Assembly (NCBI RefSeq): GCF_000828895.1
Contig: NZ_AP014568.1
Coordinates: 781,699 to 845,698 of the forward strand
Origin: Serpentinimonas raichei
GTDB lineage: Bacteria; Pseudomonadota; Gammaproteobacteria; Burkholderiales; Burkholderiaceae_C
Direction of reading: 5' to 3'
DNA length: 64,000 bases
Positions within the stretch are counted from its first letter, which is position 1, and each line of letters starts with the position of its first letter. Shown piece by piece: positions 11,709 through 21,767 of this stretch. The position numbers and the translations under genes are program-made. The notes beneath the pieces are model-generated. The model was not told where the DNA came from and searched no databases. It saw only the letters and a list, made by a program, of their open reading frames with translations.

Positions 11709-13727
11709 ATGAGTACTACCCTTTCTGCAAGCACGCTGCTGGCGGTGCCGCTGGCGCCCTTGATCGGCGCGGTGCTGGTCGGCATCTTTGGCACCCGCTT
11801 GGGCGGCAACTGGTTCGGGCGCCGCCTGTGCCACACCATCGCCATCCTGGGCGTGCTGGTTTCCTTCATCTTGTCGGTCGCTGTGCTGCTCGACGTGATC
11901 GACGGCGCACGCTTCAACGACTCGATCTACGAGTGGATGGTGATCGGCGGGCTGACGATGGAGATCGGCTTCATGGTCGATGGCCTCACCGCCATGATGA
12001 TGGCCGTCGTCACCTTCGTCTCGCTCATGGTGCACATCTACACCATCGGCTACATGGAGGAAGACGAGGGCTACAACCGCTTCTTCTGCTACATCTCGCT
12101 CTTTACCTTCTCGATGCTCATGCTGGTCATGAGCAACAACCTGCTGCAACTGTTCTTTGCGTGGGAAGCGGTGGGGCTGGTGTCGTACCTGCTGATCGGC
12201 TTTTGGTACAAGCGCCCGACGGCGATCTTTGCCAACATGAAGGCCTTTTTGGTCAACCGCGTGGGCGACTTTGGCTTCCTTTTGGGCATCGCGCTCATCG
12301 CCGCCTACACCGGCAGCCTGAACTACAGCGAAATTTTTGCCAAGCTGCCCGAACTGGCCACGGTCGAATTCCCGTGGTACATCTTGGGCCAGGAAGCGCT
12401 GCTGGTGACGGTGATCGCCATCTGCCTGTTCATCGGTGCCATGGGCAAATCGGCCCAGTTCCCGCTGCACGTCTGGCTGCCCGACTCGATGGAAGGCCCG
12501 ACCCCGATCTCGGCCCTGATCCACGCCGCCACCATGGTCACGGCCGGCATCTTCATGGTCGCGCGCATGTCGCCGGTGTTCGAGCTCTCGGACGCGGCGC
12601 TCAACTTCATCCTCATCATCGGCGCCATCACCGCGCTGTTCATGGGCTTGCTGGGCATGGTGCAAAACGACATCAAGCGCGTGGTGGCCTATTCCACCCT
12701 GTCGCAACTGGGCTACATGACGGTGGCGCTGGGCGCTTCGGCCTACTCGGTGGCGCTGTTCCACCTCATGACGCACGCGTTCTTCAAGGCGCTGCTGTTC
12801 TTGGCTGCGGGCTCGGTGATCATGGGCCTGCACCACAACCAAGACATGCGCTGGATGGGCGGCTTGCGCAAGTACATGCCCATCACTTGGATCACGGCCT
12901 TACTGGGTACGCTGGCGCTGGTCGGGATGCCGCTGTTTTCGGGCTACTACTCCAAGGAAGCGATCAAGCTCTCAGCCGATTTCAGCGGCCTGCCAGCGGC
13001 CACCTTTGCCTACTACGCCTTGCTGGCGGGCGTGTTCGTGACCTCGTTCTACTCGTTCCGGCTCTACTTCATGGTCTTTCACGGCCCCGAGCGCTACCAC
13101 CTGAACCCGGACGCGCACCACGACGACCATGGCCACCACGGCCACGACGAGAAACCGCACGAGTCGCCTTGGGTGGTGACGGTGCCGCTCTTGCTGCTGG
13201 CGGTGCCCTCGGTGGTGATCGGTTACCTGACCATCGGCCCGATGCTGTTTGGCGATTTTCTGGCCGATGCCGTGCACGTCAACCACGTGCTGCACCCAGC
13301 CATGACCGAACTGGCTGCGCTGTATCACGGCCCGCTGGCCTTTGCCCTCAAAGCCTTCAGCTCCATCGGGCTCTATCTGGCCATTGCCGGTGCCTTGCTG
13401 GCCTGGTATTTGTACCTGCACAACCCGAAGCTGGCACCCGTGATTGCGCACAAGCTGCGCCCGCTGGTGGTGCTGCTGGAAAACAAGTACTACCTCGACT
13501 GGTTCAACGAAAAGGTGATCGCGCGCGCCACCATGGCGCTCGGCAGCGGGCTCTGGAAGGGCGGCGACCGTGGCCTGATCGAAGCCGGGGTGGTGAATAT
13601 GAGCTGGAAGCTGGTGGGCCGCATCGCGGCGGTGGTGCGCCAGGCGCAGACCGGCTACCTCTACCACTATGCTTTTGTGATGATCGTGGGCGTGCTCGCG
13701 CTCATGACCTACTTCGTCTGGCGCTAA
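11709..13727 (+). CDS. nuoL: NADH-quinone oxidoreductase subunit L
   Basis: Largest antiporter-like proton-pumping subunit, with about 16 helices and a long lateral helix at the C-terminus. The 672-residue length is normal. Family motifs include the helix with AWEAVGLVSYLLIGFW and MGKSAQFPLHVWLPDSMEGPTP. A His/Asp-rich loop (about residues 467-484) lies before the C-terminal part; such loops are common in NuoL. nuoM begins 13 bp after the stop. Confidence 0.97.
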   Translation: MSTTLSASTLLAVPLAPLIGAVLVGIFGTRLGGNWFGRRLCHTIAILGVLVSFILSVAVLLDVIDGARFNDSIYEWMVIGGLTMEIGFMVDGLTAMMMAVVTFVSLMVHIYTIGYMEEDEGYNRFFCYISLFTFSMLMLVMSNNLLQLFFAWEAVGLVSYLLIGFWYKRPTAIFANMKAFLVNRVGDFGFLLGIALIAAYTGSLNYSEIFAKLPELATVEFPWYILGQEALLVTVIAICLFIGAMGKSAQFPLHVWLPDSMEGPTPISALIHAATMVTAGIFMVARMSPVFELSDAALNFILIIGAITALFMGLLGMVQNDIKRVVAYSTLSQLGYMTVALGASAYSVALFHLMTHAFFKALLFLAAGSVIMGLHHNQDMRWMGGLRKYMPITWITALLGTLALVGMPLFSGYYSKEAIKLSADFSGLPAATFAYYALLAGVFVTSFYSFRLYFMVFHGPERYHLNPDAHHDDHGHHGHDEKPHESPWVVTVPLLLLAVPSVVIGYLTIGPMLFGDFLADAVHVNHVLHPAMTELAALYHGPLAFALKAFSSIGLYLAIAGALLAWYLYLHNPKLAPVIAHKLRPLVVLLENKYYLDWFNEKVIARATMALGSGLWKGGDRGLIEAGVVNMSWKLVGRIAAVVRQAQTGYLYHYAFVMIVGVLALMTYFVWR

Positions 13728-13740
13728 GGAGAACAACAAC

Positions 13741-15216
13741 ATGGGTTTGCTTAGCCTTGCGATCTGGACCCCGATCCTTCTCGGTGCCGCGCTGCTGGCC
13801 TTTGGTCGCCGCCTGAGTTCGCAGCAGGTGCGCTGGGTGGCGCTGGCCGCTTCCCTGCTCGGGTTGGCCGTCACCCTGCCGCTCTACACCGGCTTTGAAA
13901 TCGGCGCAGCCGGGTTTCAGTTCGTCGAAAAAGTGCTCTGGATCGAGCGCTTCAATGTTCACTACCACGTCGGTGTCGATGGCATTTCGCTGTGGCTGAT
14001 TTTGCTCACGGCCTTTACCACGGTGATCGCCGTGATTGCCAGTTGGGAGTCGATCACCGAGCGCGTGCACCAGTACATGGGCGCCTTTTTGATCTTGTCG
14101 GGGGCCATGATCGGCGTCTTTGCGGCCCAGGACGCGCTGCTGTTCTTCCTGTTCTTCGAAGCCACCCTGATCCCGATGTACCTGATCATCGGCATCTGGG
14201 GCGGACCGAACCGCATCTACGCCGCCTACAAGTTCTTCCTCTACACGCTGCTCGGCTCGCTGCTGATGCTGCTGGCGCTGATCTACCTCTACAACGCTTC
14301 GGGTGGCAGCTTCGACTTCCAGGTCTGGTACGACTTGCCGCTCACCAGCACCGAGCAGACGCTGCTGTTCTTTGCCTTCTTGGCGGCCTTTGCCGTCAAG
14401 GTGCCGATGTGGCCGGTGCACACCTGGTTGCCCGATGTGCACGTGGAAGCCCCGACCGCCGGTTCGGCGGTGCTGGCAGCGATCATGCTCAAGCTCGGCG
14501 CTTACGGCTTTTTGCGCTTTTCGCTGCCCATCACCCCAGACGCCTCGCAAGAGTGGGCTTGGCTGATGATTGCGCTCTCGCTCATCGCCGTGATCTACGT
14601 CGGGCTGGTGGCGCTGGTGCAGCAGGACATGAAAAAGCTGGTGGCCTACTCCTCGGTGGCGCACATGGGCTTTGTCACGCTGGGCTTTTTCCTGTTCAAC
14701 GAGCTGGCGCTGGCCGGCGCCATCGTGCAGATGATCGCGCACGGCTTCGTCTCGGCCGCCATGTTCCTGTGCATCGGCGTGCTCTACGACCGCATGCACT
14801 CGCGTGAAATCTCCGACTACGGCGGCGTCATCAACCCCATGCCCAAGTTTGCCGCCTTTGCGCTGCTGTTCACCATGGCCAACGCCGGCATGCCAGGCAC
14901 CGCCGGTTTTGTGGGCGAGTGGATGGTGATTCTGGGTGCGGTGCAAGCCAATTTCTGGATCGGCCTCGGGGCCGCCACGGCGCTCATACTGGGCGCGGCC
15001 TATTCGCTGCTGATGTTCAAGCGCGTCTATCTGGGCGCGGTGGCCAACGACAACGTAAAAGCGCTGTTCGACATCAACGCCCGCGAATACTTCGTGTTGG
15101 CCGTGCTGGCGCTGGCGGTGTTGTTCATGGGCGTCTTTCCCAAGCCCTTCACCGACGTGATGATGCCCGCCGTGACCGAGCTGCTGCAGCACATCTCGGT
15201 CAGCAAGCTGCCCTGA
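13741..15216 (+). CDS. nuoM: NADH-quinone oxidoreductase subunit M
   Basis: Antiporter-like proton-pumping subunit of complex I, 491 residues with about 14 helices. Recognisable segments are FFEATLIPMYLIIGIWGG (conserved helix-5 glutamate), VKVPMWPVHTWLPDVHVEAP, and KKLVAYSSVAHMGFV. Preceded by an AAGGAG-type ribosome binding site just before the ATG. nuoN follows after 36 bp. Confidence 0.97.
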   Translation: MGLLSLAIWTPILLGAALLAFGRRLSSQQVRWVALAASLLGLAVTLPLYTGFEIGAAGFQFVEKVLWIERFNVHYHVGVDGISLWLILLTAFTTVIAVIASWESITERVHQYMGAFLILSGAMIGVFAAQDALLFFLFFEATLIPMYLIIGIWGGPNRIYAAYKFFLYTLLGSLLMLLALIYLYNASGGSFDFQVWYDLPLTSTEQTLLFFAFLAAFAVKVPMWPVHTWLPDVHVEAPTAGSAVLAAIMLKLGAYGFLRFSLPITPDASQEWAWLMIALSLIAVIYVGLVALVQQDMKKLVAYSSVAHMGFVTLGFFLFNELALAGAIVQMIAHGFVSAAMFLCIGVLYDRMHSREISDYGGVINPMPKFAAFALLFTMANAGMPGTAGFVGEWMVILGAVQANFWIGLGAATALILGAAYSLLMFKRVYLGAVANDNVKALFDINAREYFVLAVLALAVLFMGVFPKPFTDVMMPAVTELLQHISVSKLP

Positions 15217-15252
15217 TTCGCCCGCCCCATCTGGATTTGAAAGAGCCACCCC

Positions 15253-16740
15253 ATGATTGACCGATTGAGTTGGGCCGCGATCACCCCCGAGCTGCTGCTG
15301 CTGGTGATGGTCTGCGTGATCGCCATTTACGATTTGTTTCTCAAGTCGCCGCAGCGCTGGGCCACGCATTACCTGACGCTGCTCACACTGGCTGCGGCCG
15401 CCTTCCTGACCGGCTCGGCGGCGCTTAGCGGCCAGACCTTCAGCGGCTTTGGCGGCATGGTGGTGAGCGACCCGATGGGCAACTGGCTCAAGTGCTTTGC
15501 CGCCCTCACCATGATGGTGCTGCTGATCTATGCCCGGCCCTACGCCGGGGCGCGCGGGATGATGCGCGGCGGCGAGCTCTACACCCTTGGGTTGTTTGGC
15601 CTGCTGGGCATGTACGTGATGATCTCGGGCCACAACCTGCTCATCATCTACCTCGGGCTGGAGCTGCTGGCGCTGTCGAGCTTTGCGCTGGTGGCGCTGC
15701 GCCGCGACGACCTGCGCGCCACCGAAGCGGCCATGAAGTACTTTGTGCTGGGTGCGCTGGCCAGCGGTTTCCTGCTCTACGGCATGTCGCTGGTCTATGG
15801 CGCCACGGGTACGCTGGACATACGCGCGATGGCCGTGGCGATCGAGGCCGGGGTGGCGCAGCCGCAGGTGCTGATGCTGGGGCTGGTGTTCGTGGTGGCT
15901 GGGCTGGCCTTCAAGCTCGGGGCGGTGCCCTTTCATATGTGGGTGCCCGATGTCTATCACGGCGCACCGACGGCGATCACGCTGTTTATCGCCTCGGCCC
16001 CCAAGCTGGCCGCCTTTGCCATCGTGATGCGGCTGCTGGTGGAAGGCATGCCCGCGCTGGCCTTCGACTGGCAGCAGATGCTGGCGGTGCTGGCGGTGCT
16101 CTCCTTGATCGTCGGCAACTTGGCGGCGGTGGCGCAGAGCAACCTCAAGCGCATGTTGGCCTTTTCGACCATCGCGCAAGTGGGCTTTTTGTTGCTGGCT
16201 TTTGTGGCCGGGGTTGGGGCCGATGGCAACACCGCCAACATGAGCACCGCCTACAGCGCCGCCATGTTCTACATCATCACCTACGTGCTCACCACGCTGG
16301 CGGTGTTTGGCGTGATTTTGCTGCTCAGCCGCGACGGCTTCGAGTCCGAAGAAATCAACGACCTGGCCGGCCTGAACCAGCGCAGCCCGCTTTACGCCGG
16401 TGTGATGGCGGCGGGCATGTTCTCGCTTGCCGGGGTGCCGCCGCTGGTGGGCTTTTACGCCAAGCTCACGGTGCTGCAGGCGCTGTTGGCCGCAGGCGAT
16501 GGAATCTATCTGTGGCTGGCGGTGTTTGCGGTGCTGATGTCGCTGGTGGGCGCGTTCTACTACCTGCGCGTGGTCAAGGTGATGTACTTCGATGCGCCCA
16601 CGCAAACGGCGGCCATTTCGGCCCCGCTGGAGCTGCGCGCGGTGCTCTCGCTCAACGGGGCGCTGCTGCTGCTGCTGGGGCTATTTCCCGGTGCGCTGCT
16701 CGCCCTTTGCGCGCAAGCCATTGCGTCGCTGCTGGTTTGA
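15253..16740 (+). CDS. nuoN: NADH-quinone oxidoreductase subunit N
   Basis: Third antiporter-like subunit and last core gene of the operon. The 495-residue protein shows the expected IYLGLELLALSSFALVAL, AFKLGAVPFHMWVPDVYHGAPT and KRMLAFSTIAQVGF segments. Together with nuoA-M it completes a 14-gene operon with no insertions. The small DUF2818-type gene begins 15 bp later. Confidence 0.97.
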   Translation: MIDRLSWAAITPELLLLVMVCVIAIYDLFLKSPQRWATHYLTLLTLAAAAFLTGSAALSGQTFSGFGGMVVSDPMGNWLKCFAALTMMVLLIYARPYAGARGMMRGGELYTLGLFGLLGMYVMISGHNLLIIYLGLELLALSSFALVALRRDDLRATEAAMKYFVLGALASGFLLYGMSLVYGATGTLDIRAMAVAIEAGVAQPQVLMLGLVFVVAGLAFKLGAVPFHMWVPDVYHGAPTAITLFIASAPKLAAFAIVMRLLVEGMPALAFDWQQMLAVLAVLSLIVGNLAAVAQSNLKRMLAFSTIAQVGFLLLAFVAGVGADGNTANMSTAYSAAMFYIITYVLTTLAVFGVILLLSRDGFESEEINDLAGLNQRSPLYAGVMAAGMFSLAGVPPLVGFYAKLTVLQALLAAGDGIYLWLAVFAVLMSLVGAFYYLRVVKVMYFDAPTQTAAISAPLELRAVLSLNGALLLLLGLFPGALLALCAQAIASLLV

Positions 16741-16755
16741 GTTAAGCTATCTAGC

Positions 16756-17061
16756 ATGAATCAAGACTTCTACGTTTTTCTGGTGTTGGGCTTGGCGCTG
16801 GTGTTTGCCAACCTGCCGTTCATGAGTCAGCGCGTTTTCTTGGTGCTGCCCTACAAGGGTGGCATCAAACCGCTGTGGTTGCGCTTTGCCGAGCTGCTGG
16901 CCTGTTACTTCATCGTAGGCGCCATAGCCAAAGGCATCGAACTCAGCCAAGGGCAGATCTACCCGCAAGGCTGGCAGTTCTACGTCGTCACCATTTCCCT
17001 GTTTCTCACCTTTGCCTTTCCCGGCTTTGTCATTCGCTACATGCTGGTCCGTCGCACCTGA
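16756..17061 (+). CDS. DUF2818-family small membrane protein
   Basis: A 101-residue protein with three hydrophobic segments (about residues 5-25, 42-60 and 75-95). It resembles the DUF2818 family, which in betaproteobacteria follows nuoN. The role is unknown; its steady linkage suggests an accessory or assembly function for complex I, but that is inference. It is only 15 bp from nuoN and 9 bp from the next gene, so all three are probably co-transcribed. Confidence 0.85.
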   Translation: MNQDFYVFLVLGLALVFANLPFMSQRVFLVLPYKGGIKPLWLRFAELLACYFIVGAIAKGIELSQGQIYPQGWQFYVVTISLFLTFAFPGFVIRYMLVRRT

Positions 17062-17070
17062 AGCCTCGGC

Positions 17071-17532
17071 ATGAAGGTGCTCGATCTGGCCTGTGAGCAG
17101 GGGCATCTGTTTGAAGGCTGGTTCGGTTCCGACGCCGATTTTCAGTCGCAGCAGTCGCGGGCGCTGATCGACTGCCCTTTGTGTGGCAGCCAGAAGATCG
17201 AAAAGCGCCTGAGTGCGCCCCGCCTCAATCTGGGCAAGTCAGTCGCTGCCGACACTTTGCCGGCCGACCCTGCTGCGTCTGCGCCCATCCTGACTGCGGC
17301 GACAGCCGGGCAGCAGGCAGAGGCGTTGCGCTTGTTGCGCCAGGTGCTGGCCCAAACCGAAGACGTGGGCGAGCAATTTGCTCAACAGGCCCTGCAAATG
17401 CACCAAGGTGAACTCGAGCCGCGGCCCATACGGGGCCAAACCACGGCAGAGCAAGCCGCCGAGCTGATAGGGTCCGGGGTGCCGATCGTGCAGTTGCCCA
17501 ATCTGCCCCTGCTCAAGCACACGCTGCAGTAG
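17071..17532 (+). CDS. DUF1178-family protein with zinc-ribbon-like N-terminus
   Basis: 153 residues. The N-terminal third matches DUF1178: MKVLDLACEQGHLFEGWF with Cys8 and His12, then Cys35 and Cys38 in DCPLCGS, a likely metal-binding knuckle. The middle is Ala-rich and the C-terminal half (residues 85-150) looks helical. Function unknown. It closes the nuo transcription unit and ends 12 bp from the convergent glutamate dehydrogenase gene. Confidence 0.85.
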   Translation: MKVLDLACEQGHLFEGWFGSDADFQSQQSRALIDCPLCGSQKIEKRLSAPRLNLGKSVAADTLPADPAASAPILTAATAGQQAEALRLLRQVLAQTEDVGEQFAQQALQMHQGELEPRPIRGQTTAEQAAELIGSGVPIVQLPNLPLLKHTLQ

Positions 17533-17544
17533 CAGCGCCGCCGT

Positions 17545-18870
17545 TCAGGGATAGAGCCCGCGCAGTTCGCGCGCGTGCAATATGCGCCGGCAGGCGACGA
17601 TGAAGGTGGCGGTGCGCAGGCTGACGCGGTGCTCGCTGGCCACCTCCCAGATGGCTTCGAAGGCGCCGCGCAGGATCTGCGCCAGCCGCTGGTTGATTTC
17701 TTCCTCGTTCCAGAAAAAGCTGGAGAAATCCTGCACCCATTCGAAGTAACTTACCGTCACCCCGCCGGCGTTGGCAATTACGTCGGGGATAACCAGTATG
17801 CCGCGCTCGTTGAGGATGTCGTCGGCGGCCGGGGTGGTGGGGCCGTTGGCCCCTTCGATCACCATGCGGGCACGGATGCGCTGCGCGTTGGCTTCGGTGA
17901 TCTGGCGCTCCAGCGCGGCAGGCACCATGATCTCGCACTCCACGTCCCAAAAGCTGTCGCTGGGCAGGGCTTGGGCTCCCTCAAAGCCGGCCACGCTGCC
18001 GTGCGCCGCCACGTGTGCGGTGAGTGCCGCCACATCGAGCCCGCCGCCGTGGTACACGGTGCCGCCGTGGTCCTGCACCGCCACCGTGCGCACGCCGGCT
18101 TGCGCCAGCAGCTTGGCCGAGACGCTGCCCACGTTGCCAAAGCCTTGCAGGGCCACCCGAGCGCCTTGCAGTTCGAGCCCGATGTGCCGCGCCGCCTCGG
18201 TGCAGATGATCGCCACGCCGCGCCCGGTGGCTTCGCGGCGCCCGAGCGAGCCGCCAAGGTCGATCGGCTTGCCGGTGACGACGCCGGTGGCCGTCTCGCC
18301 CACGTTCATCGAGTAGGTGTCCATCATCCAGGCCATGACGCGCTCGTTGGTGTTGACGTCGGGGGCGGGGATGTCTTTGGTCGGGCCGATGATGAGCCCG
18401 ATCTCGCTCGTGTAGCGGCGCGTGACGCGCTCGAGTTCGGCCAGCGAGAGGGTTTTGGGATCGACCCGGATGCCGCCCTTGGCGCCGCCGTAGGGCACGT
18501 TGACGGCGGCGTTTTTGATCGACATCCAAGCCGCCAGCGCCATCACTTCGGCCAGCGTCACATCCTGGTGAAAGCGCACGCCGCCTTTGCCGGGGCCGCG
18601 CGAGGTGTTGTGCTGCACCCGGTAGCCCTCAAAGTGGGCGATGCGGCCATCGTCGAGGCGGATGGGTACGTCGACGATCAGGCTGCGCTTGGGGCGCTTG
18701 AGGGTTTCGATCCAGCGGCCAAGCGGCCCTAGGTAGGGCGCCACCCGGTCGATCTGCTGCAGGTAGTCGCCCCACGGGCCGAGGTGGGCCGGGTCGAGGT
18801 AGGAGGGCAGGGCGTGGCCGCTCAGGGGGCTGGGCCCCGTGGCGGCGGTGGGGGCGCTGGGGCTGCTCAT
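17545..18870 (-). CDS. gdhA: Glu/Leu/Phe/Val dehydrogenase, probably glutamate dehydrogenase
   Basis: Reversible oxidative deamination of glutamate to 2-oxoglutarate and ammonia. The 441-residue protein has the substrate-binding [13 protein letters not shown] (about residues 92-104), the catalytic-lysine motif [14 protein letters not shown] (Lys131), and a Rossmann segment ([17 protein letters not shown]) for the cofactor. The short length and sequence fit the hexameric NAD-dependent type common in Burkholderiales; cofactor choice is not proven. The first ~20 residues are low-complexity. It lies 30 bp downstream of phoH on the same strand. Confidence 0.93.
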   Translation of the reverse strand: MSSPSAPTAATGPSPLSGHALPSYLDPAHLGPWGDYLQQIDRVAPYLGPLGRWIETLKRPKRSLIVDVPIRLDDGRIAHFEGYRVQHNTSRGPGKGGVRFHQDVTLAEVMALAAWMSIKNAAVNVPYGGAKGGIRVDPKTLSLAELERVTRRYTSEIGLIIGPTKDIPAPDVNTNERVMAWMMDTYSMNVGETATGVVTGKPIDLGGSLGRREATGRGVAIICTEAARHIGLELQGARVALQGFGNVGSVSAKLLAQAGVRTVAVQDHGGTVYHGGGLDVAALTAHVAAHGSVAGFEGAQALPSDSFWDVECEIMVPAALERQITEANAQRIRARMVIEGANGPTTPAADDILNERGILVIPDVIANAGGVTVSYFEWVQDFSSFFWNEEEINQRLAQILRGAFEAIWEVASEHRVSLRTATFIVACRRILHARELRGLYP

Positions 18871-18900
18871 GGGCGGTCTGGGTGTTGAAAGGGGTGAGCT

Positions 18901-20730
18901 TTACAAAACTTCGCTGGCAAAGTCGGCCAAGCGCGAGCGCTCGCCACGGGCCAAGGTGATGTGCCCGCCGTGCGGCCAACCTTTGAAGCGGTCCACGGCG
19001 TAGGTCAGGCCCGAGGAGCCTTCGGTGAGGTAGGGGGTGTCGATCTGCGCCAGGTTGCCCATGCAGATGATTTTGGTGCCCGGCCCGGCGCGGGTGATGA
19101 GGGTTTTCATCTGCTTGGGCGTGAGGTTTTGCGCCTCGTCGATGATCACGTACTTGTTCATGAAGGTGCGCCCGCGCATGAAGTTCATGCTTTTGATCTT
19201 GACCCGGCTGCGGATCAGGTCGTTGGTGGCGGCGCGCCCCCATTCACCGGCGTTGCCGCCGTCGCCCTTGGCCAAAAATTCGAGGTTGTCGTCGAGCGCG
19301 CCCATCCAGGGGCCCATTTTTTCTTCTTCGGTGCCAGGCAAAAAGCCGATGTCCTCGCCCACGCTGACGGTGGCACGGGTCATGATGATCTCGGTGTAGC
19401 GGCGCTCATCGAGCACCTGCGTCAGGCCGGCGGCGAGGGCCATCAGGGTTTTGCCGGTGCCGGCGGTGCCGGCCAGGGTGACGAAGTCGATCTCGGGGTC
19501 CATCAGCAGGTTGAGGGCGAAATTTTGCTCGCGGTTGCGGCTGGTGATGCCCCAGACCGAGCTTTTTAGGTGCGTGTAGTCTTTGAGCGTGCGCAGCACG
19601 GCCTGCTTGGTGCGCAGCTCGGTGACGCGGGCATACAGGGCGGGCTCGCCTGCCGACTCGAAATACACAAACTGGTTGATCGCCAGTTTGTCGACCACCG
19701 GGCCGCTGATGCGGTAGTAGGTGTGGCCGCCTTGCTGCCAGCTTTCCAGGGTTTTGCTCTGGCGGGTCCAGAAATCGTGCGGCAGCGCCAGCGAGCCAGG
19801 GTAGAGCAGTTCGCCGTCATCGAGGGTTTTGTCGTTTTGGTAGTCTTCGGCGGCCAGCCCCAAGGCGCGCGCCTTGATGCGCATGTTGATGTCTTTGGAC
19901 ACCAGCACCACCTGGCGCAGCGGGTGCTTGAGCGTGAGGGCTTGCACCACGCCCAGAATTTGGTTGTCGGCCTTGCCTTGCGGCAGGCTGGCGGGCAGCT
20001 CGTGGGACAGTGGCTCGGTCTGGAACAGCAGCAAGCCGGTGGCTTCGCGGTTGCTGCTGGCGGCCAGCGGCACGCCATGGTGGATATCGGCCCCTTTTTG
20101 CGCCACCAGCGCGTCGAGGGTGCGGCTGGCTTGGCGGGCGTTGCGCGCCACGTCGCTCATGCCCTTTTTGTGCCCGTCAAGCTCTTCGAGCACGATCATG
20201 GGCAGGAAGATGTCGTGTTCCTCGAAGCGAAACAGGCTGCTCGGGTCGTGCATCAGCACGTTGGTGTCGAGCACAAACAGGCGCGTCGGGCCTTTGCTGT
20301 TTGGGCTGCCGTTGCCGTTTTTGCTGCCACGCCTTGGGTTGCGTTTGCTGCCGCTTTGGCTGGCCGCTGGGGGCGCCACGGCGCTTGTGCTGGGTGGGGT
20401 GATCTGGGCGGCGCTGGGCGAGCTGGCTGGCGCTGGGCTGGGCGGGACCTCGGCGGCCGCTGGCGGCGCCACGGTGGGCGCGGCCAGCAGGCTGGCTAGC
20501 GCTGGGGCGCTGCCCGCGAGACGGACCGGTACGGCGGGTGTGCGGACCGATGCATCGGCTTTGTTGCGCCCACGATGCGAAGCGCCGGTGGTGGCTTGGG
20601 TCGGCACCGGCGGGAGGCTCGAGTCGGGTGAGAGGGCCAAGCTTGAAGCAGGGGAGGCGGCGGCAGCAAGCTCGGTGGCTTTGGCTGGCACACGGCCGGC
20701 CTTCTTGGTGGGGGCGGGGGGCAGAGGCAT
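18901..20730 (-). CDS. PhoH-family ATPase with N-terminal PIN domain
   Basis: A PIN nuclease-like domain (from about residue 150, RLFVLDTNVLMHDP with conserved acidic residues) is joined to a PhoH P-loop ATPase (Walker A GTAGTGKT near residue 420; VIIDEAQNLTP Walker B). Proteins of this build are thought to act on RNA; the substrate is unknown. The first ~148 residues are an Ala/Pro/Ser-rich low-complexity extension that looks longer than usual. The start is set at the ATG giving MPLPPAP; an in-frame GTG at 20745 would add five residues. Length is 609 residues. Confidence 0.9.
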   Translation of the reverse strand: MPLPPAPTKKAGRVPAKATELAAAASPASSLALSPDSSLPPVPTQATTGASHRGRNKADASVRTPAVPVRLAGSAPALASLLAAPTVAPPAAAEVPPSPAPASSPSAAQITPPSTSAVAPPAASQSGSKRNPRRGSKNGNGSPNSKGPTRLFVLDTNVLMHDPSSLFRFEEHDIFLPMIVLEELDGHKKGMSDVARNARQASRTLDALVAQKGADIHHGVPLAASSNREATGLLLFQTEPLSHELPASLPQGKADNQILGVVQALTLKHPLRQVVLVSKDINMRIKARALGLAAEDYQNDKTLDDGELLYPGSLALPHDFWTRQSKTLESWQQGGHTYYRISGPVVDKLAINQFVYFESAGEPALYARVTELRTKQAVLRTLKDYTHLKSSVWGITSRNREQNFALNLLMDPEIDFVTLAGTAGTGKTLMALAAGLTQVLDERRYTEIIMTRATVSVGEDIGFLPGTEEEKMGPWMGALDDNLEFLAKGDGGNAGEWGRAATNDLIRSRVKIKSMNFMRGRTFMNKYVIIDEAQNLTPKQMKTLITRAGPGTKIICMGNLAQIDTPYLTEGSSGLTYAVDRFKGWPHGGHITLARGERSRLADFASEVL

Positions 20731-20775
20731 GCAAACATTATGCACGACTCAGGCGCGCAGGCCCGGGCTGCGGGC

Positions 20776-21252
20776 TCAGGCGGCTTTTTTCAGCAGCTTG
20801 ACCGCCTTGAGCACCTCTTCTACGTGCCCGGGCACTTTGAGCCCGCGCCACTCTTGCAGCAGCACCCCGGTGGGGCTGATGAGGAAGGTGCTGCGCTCGA
20901 TGCCCTTGACCTTCTTGCCGTACATGATCTTGTTTTTGACCACGCCAAACATGTGGCACATTTTTTCTTCGGTGTCGGCGATCAGCTCAAAGGGCAGTTC
21001 GAGCTTGGCCTTGAACTCGTCGTGCGACTTCATGTTGTCGCGCGACACGCCAAACACCTGCGCGCCGGCCTTGACGAAATCGGCGTAATGGTCGCGAAAC
21101 TGCATCGCTTCGGTGGTGCAGCCGGGGGTGTTGTCTTTGGGGTAAAAAAACAGGACCACGGCTTGGCCTAGGTGCGACAGCTGCGTGACCTTGACTCCGC
21201 CCGTTGCGTTGGCTTCGAATTCGGGTATGGATTTGTTGACGACGACAGCCAT
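20776..21252 (-). CDS. bcp: Thioredoxin-dependent peroxiredoxin, BCP/PrxQ type
   Basis: Reduces hydrogen peroxide and organic peroxides in the cytoplasm. The 158-residue protein has the peroxidatic Cys45 in the motif NTPGCTTEA after FFYPKDN. Residue 50, where E. coli BCP has its resolving cysteine, is Met here; the only other cysteine is Cys99. It may therefore use Cys99 or an external thiol for resolution. An AAGGA ribosome binding site precedes the ATG. It lies 45 bp upstream of the PIN-PhoH gene and may be co-transcribed with it. Confidence 0.95.
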   Translation of the reverse strand: MAVVVNKSIPEFEANATGGVKVTQLSHLGQAVVLFFYPKDNTPGCTTEAMQFRDHYADFVKAGAQVFGVSRDNMKSHDEFKAKLELPFELIADTEEKMCHMFGVVKNKIMYGKKVKGIERSTFLISPTGVLLQEWRGLKVPGHVEEVLKAVKLLKKAA

Positions 21253-21359
21253 TTAAAGGATCCCTTGCTCAGTAAGAGGCGTTCGGGTGAGGGGCTTGGT
21301 CAGCCCTTGCCGGAGCGATCAGCAGCCCAAGCGCCAGACGCCATAAACAAGGGGCTATT

Positions 21360-21767
21360 TTAGCGCGAATCGGGGCCGAGCGAAAGCCCGGCGGGGTCGG
21401 ACTCGAGCAGCAACGCGGCCGCCACGCGGCGGCCCTCGGCGACCAGGATGTTGTAGGTGCGCGCGGCGGCCAGTGTGTCCATGGTCTCGACGCCGATGCC
21501 GGCCTCGATCAGGGGGCGCAGCAGCGCCGGGGCGACGAAGCGCAGCCGCAGGCCGCTGCCCAGCAGCAGCAGTTCGGGCCGCCATTGGGCCAGCAGGGCG
21601 AAGTGCTGCTCGTTAAGGTCGGCATGGCTGGCGCAGTCCCAGGCTTGCAGGCGGCCGTCGGCGCACAGCAGCAGGCTGTGGCGGTAGGTGGTGGCGCCAA
21701 TCTGCAGCCAGCCCGGCCCGTGGGCGCGCACGCTGGTGTTCTCGATGCGGTCGGGTTGCAGTTTCAT
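21360..21767 (-). CDS. Mth938-like domain protein (DUF498 family)
   Basis: 135 residues if started at the ATG giving MKLQPDRIENT, the start that matches the family; the frame stays open to an earlier Met at 21848 that would overlap alaA. The fold is the Mth938/NDUFAF3-like alpha-beta domain (features such as LLLLGSGLRLRFV and GIGVETMDTLAAARTYNILVAEGR). Eukaryotic relatives assist complex I assembly; the bacterial role is not established. It is divergent from alaA, with 71 bp between the starts. Confidence 0.88.
   Translation of the reverse strand: MKLQPDRIENTSVRAHGPGWLQIGATTYRHSLLLCADGRLQAWDCASHADLNEQHFALLAQWRPELLLLGSGLRLRFVAPALLRPLIEAGIGVETMDTLAAARTYNILVAEGRRVAAALLLESDPAGLSLGPDSR

Noticed and set aside
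13120..13170. His-rich loop in NuoL as a possible metal-binding novelty
   Set aside because: Such loops are frequent and variable in NuoL proteins of this group.
13702..16605. A 967-residue minus-strand open frame opposite nuoM and nuoN
   Set aside because: It lies fully over conserved complex I genes and has very high His/Gln/Arg content typical of a shadow frame.
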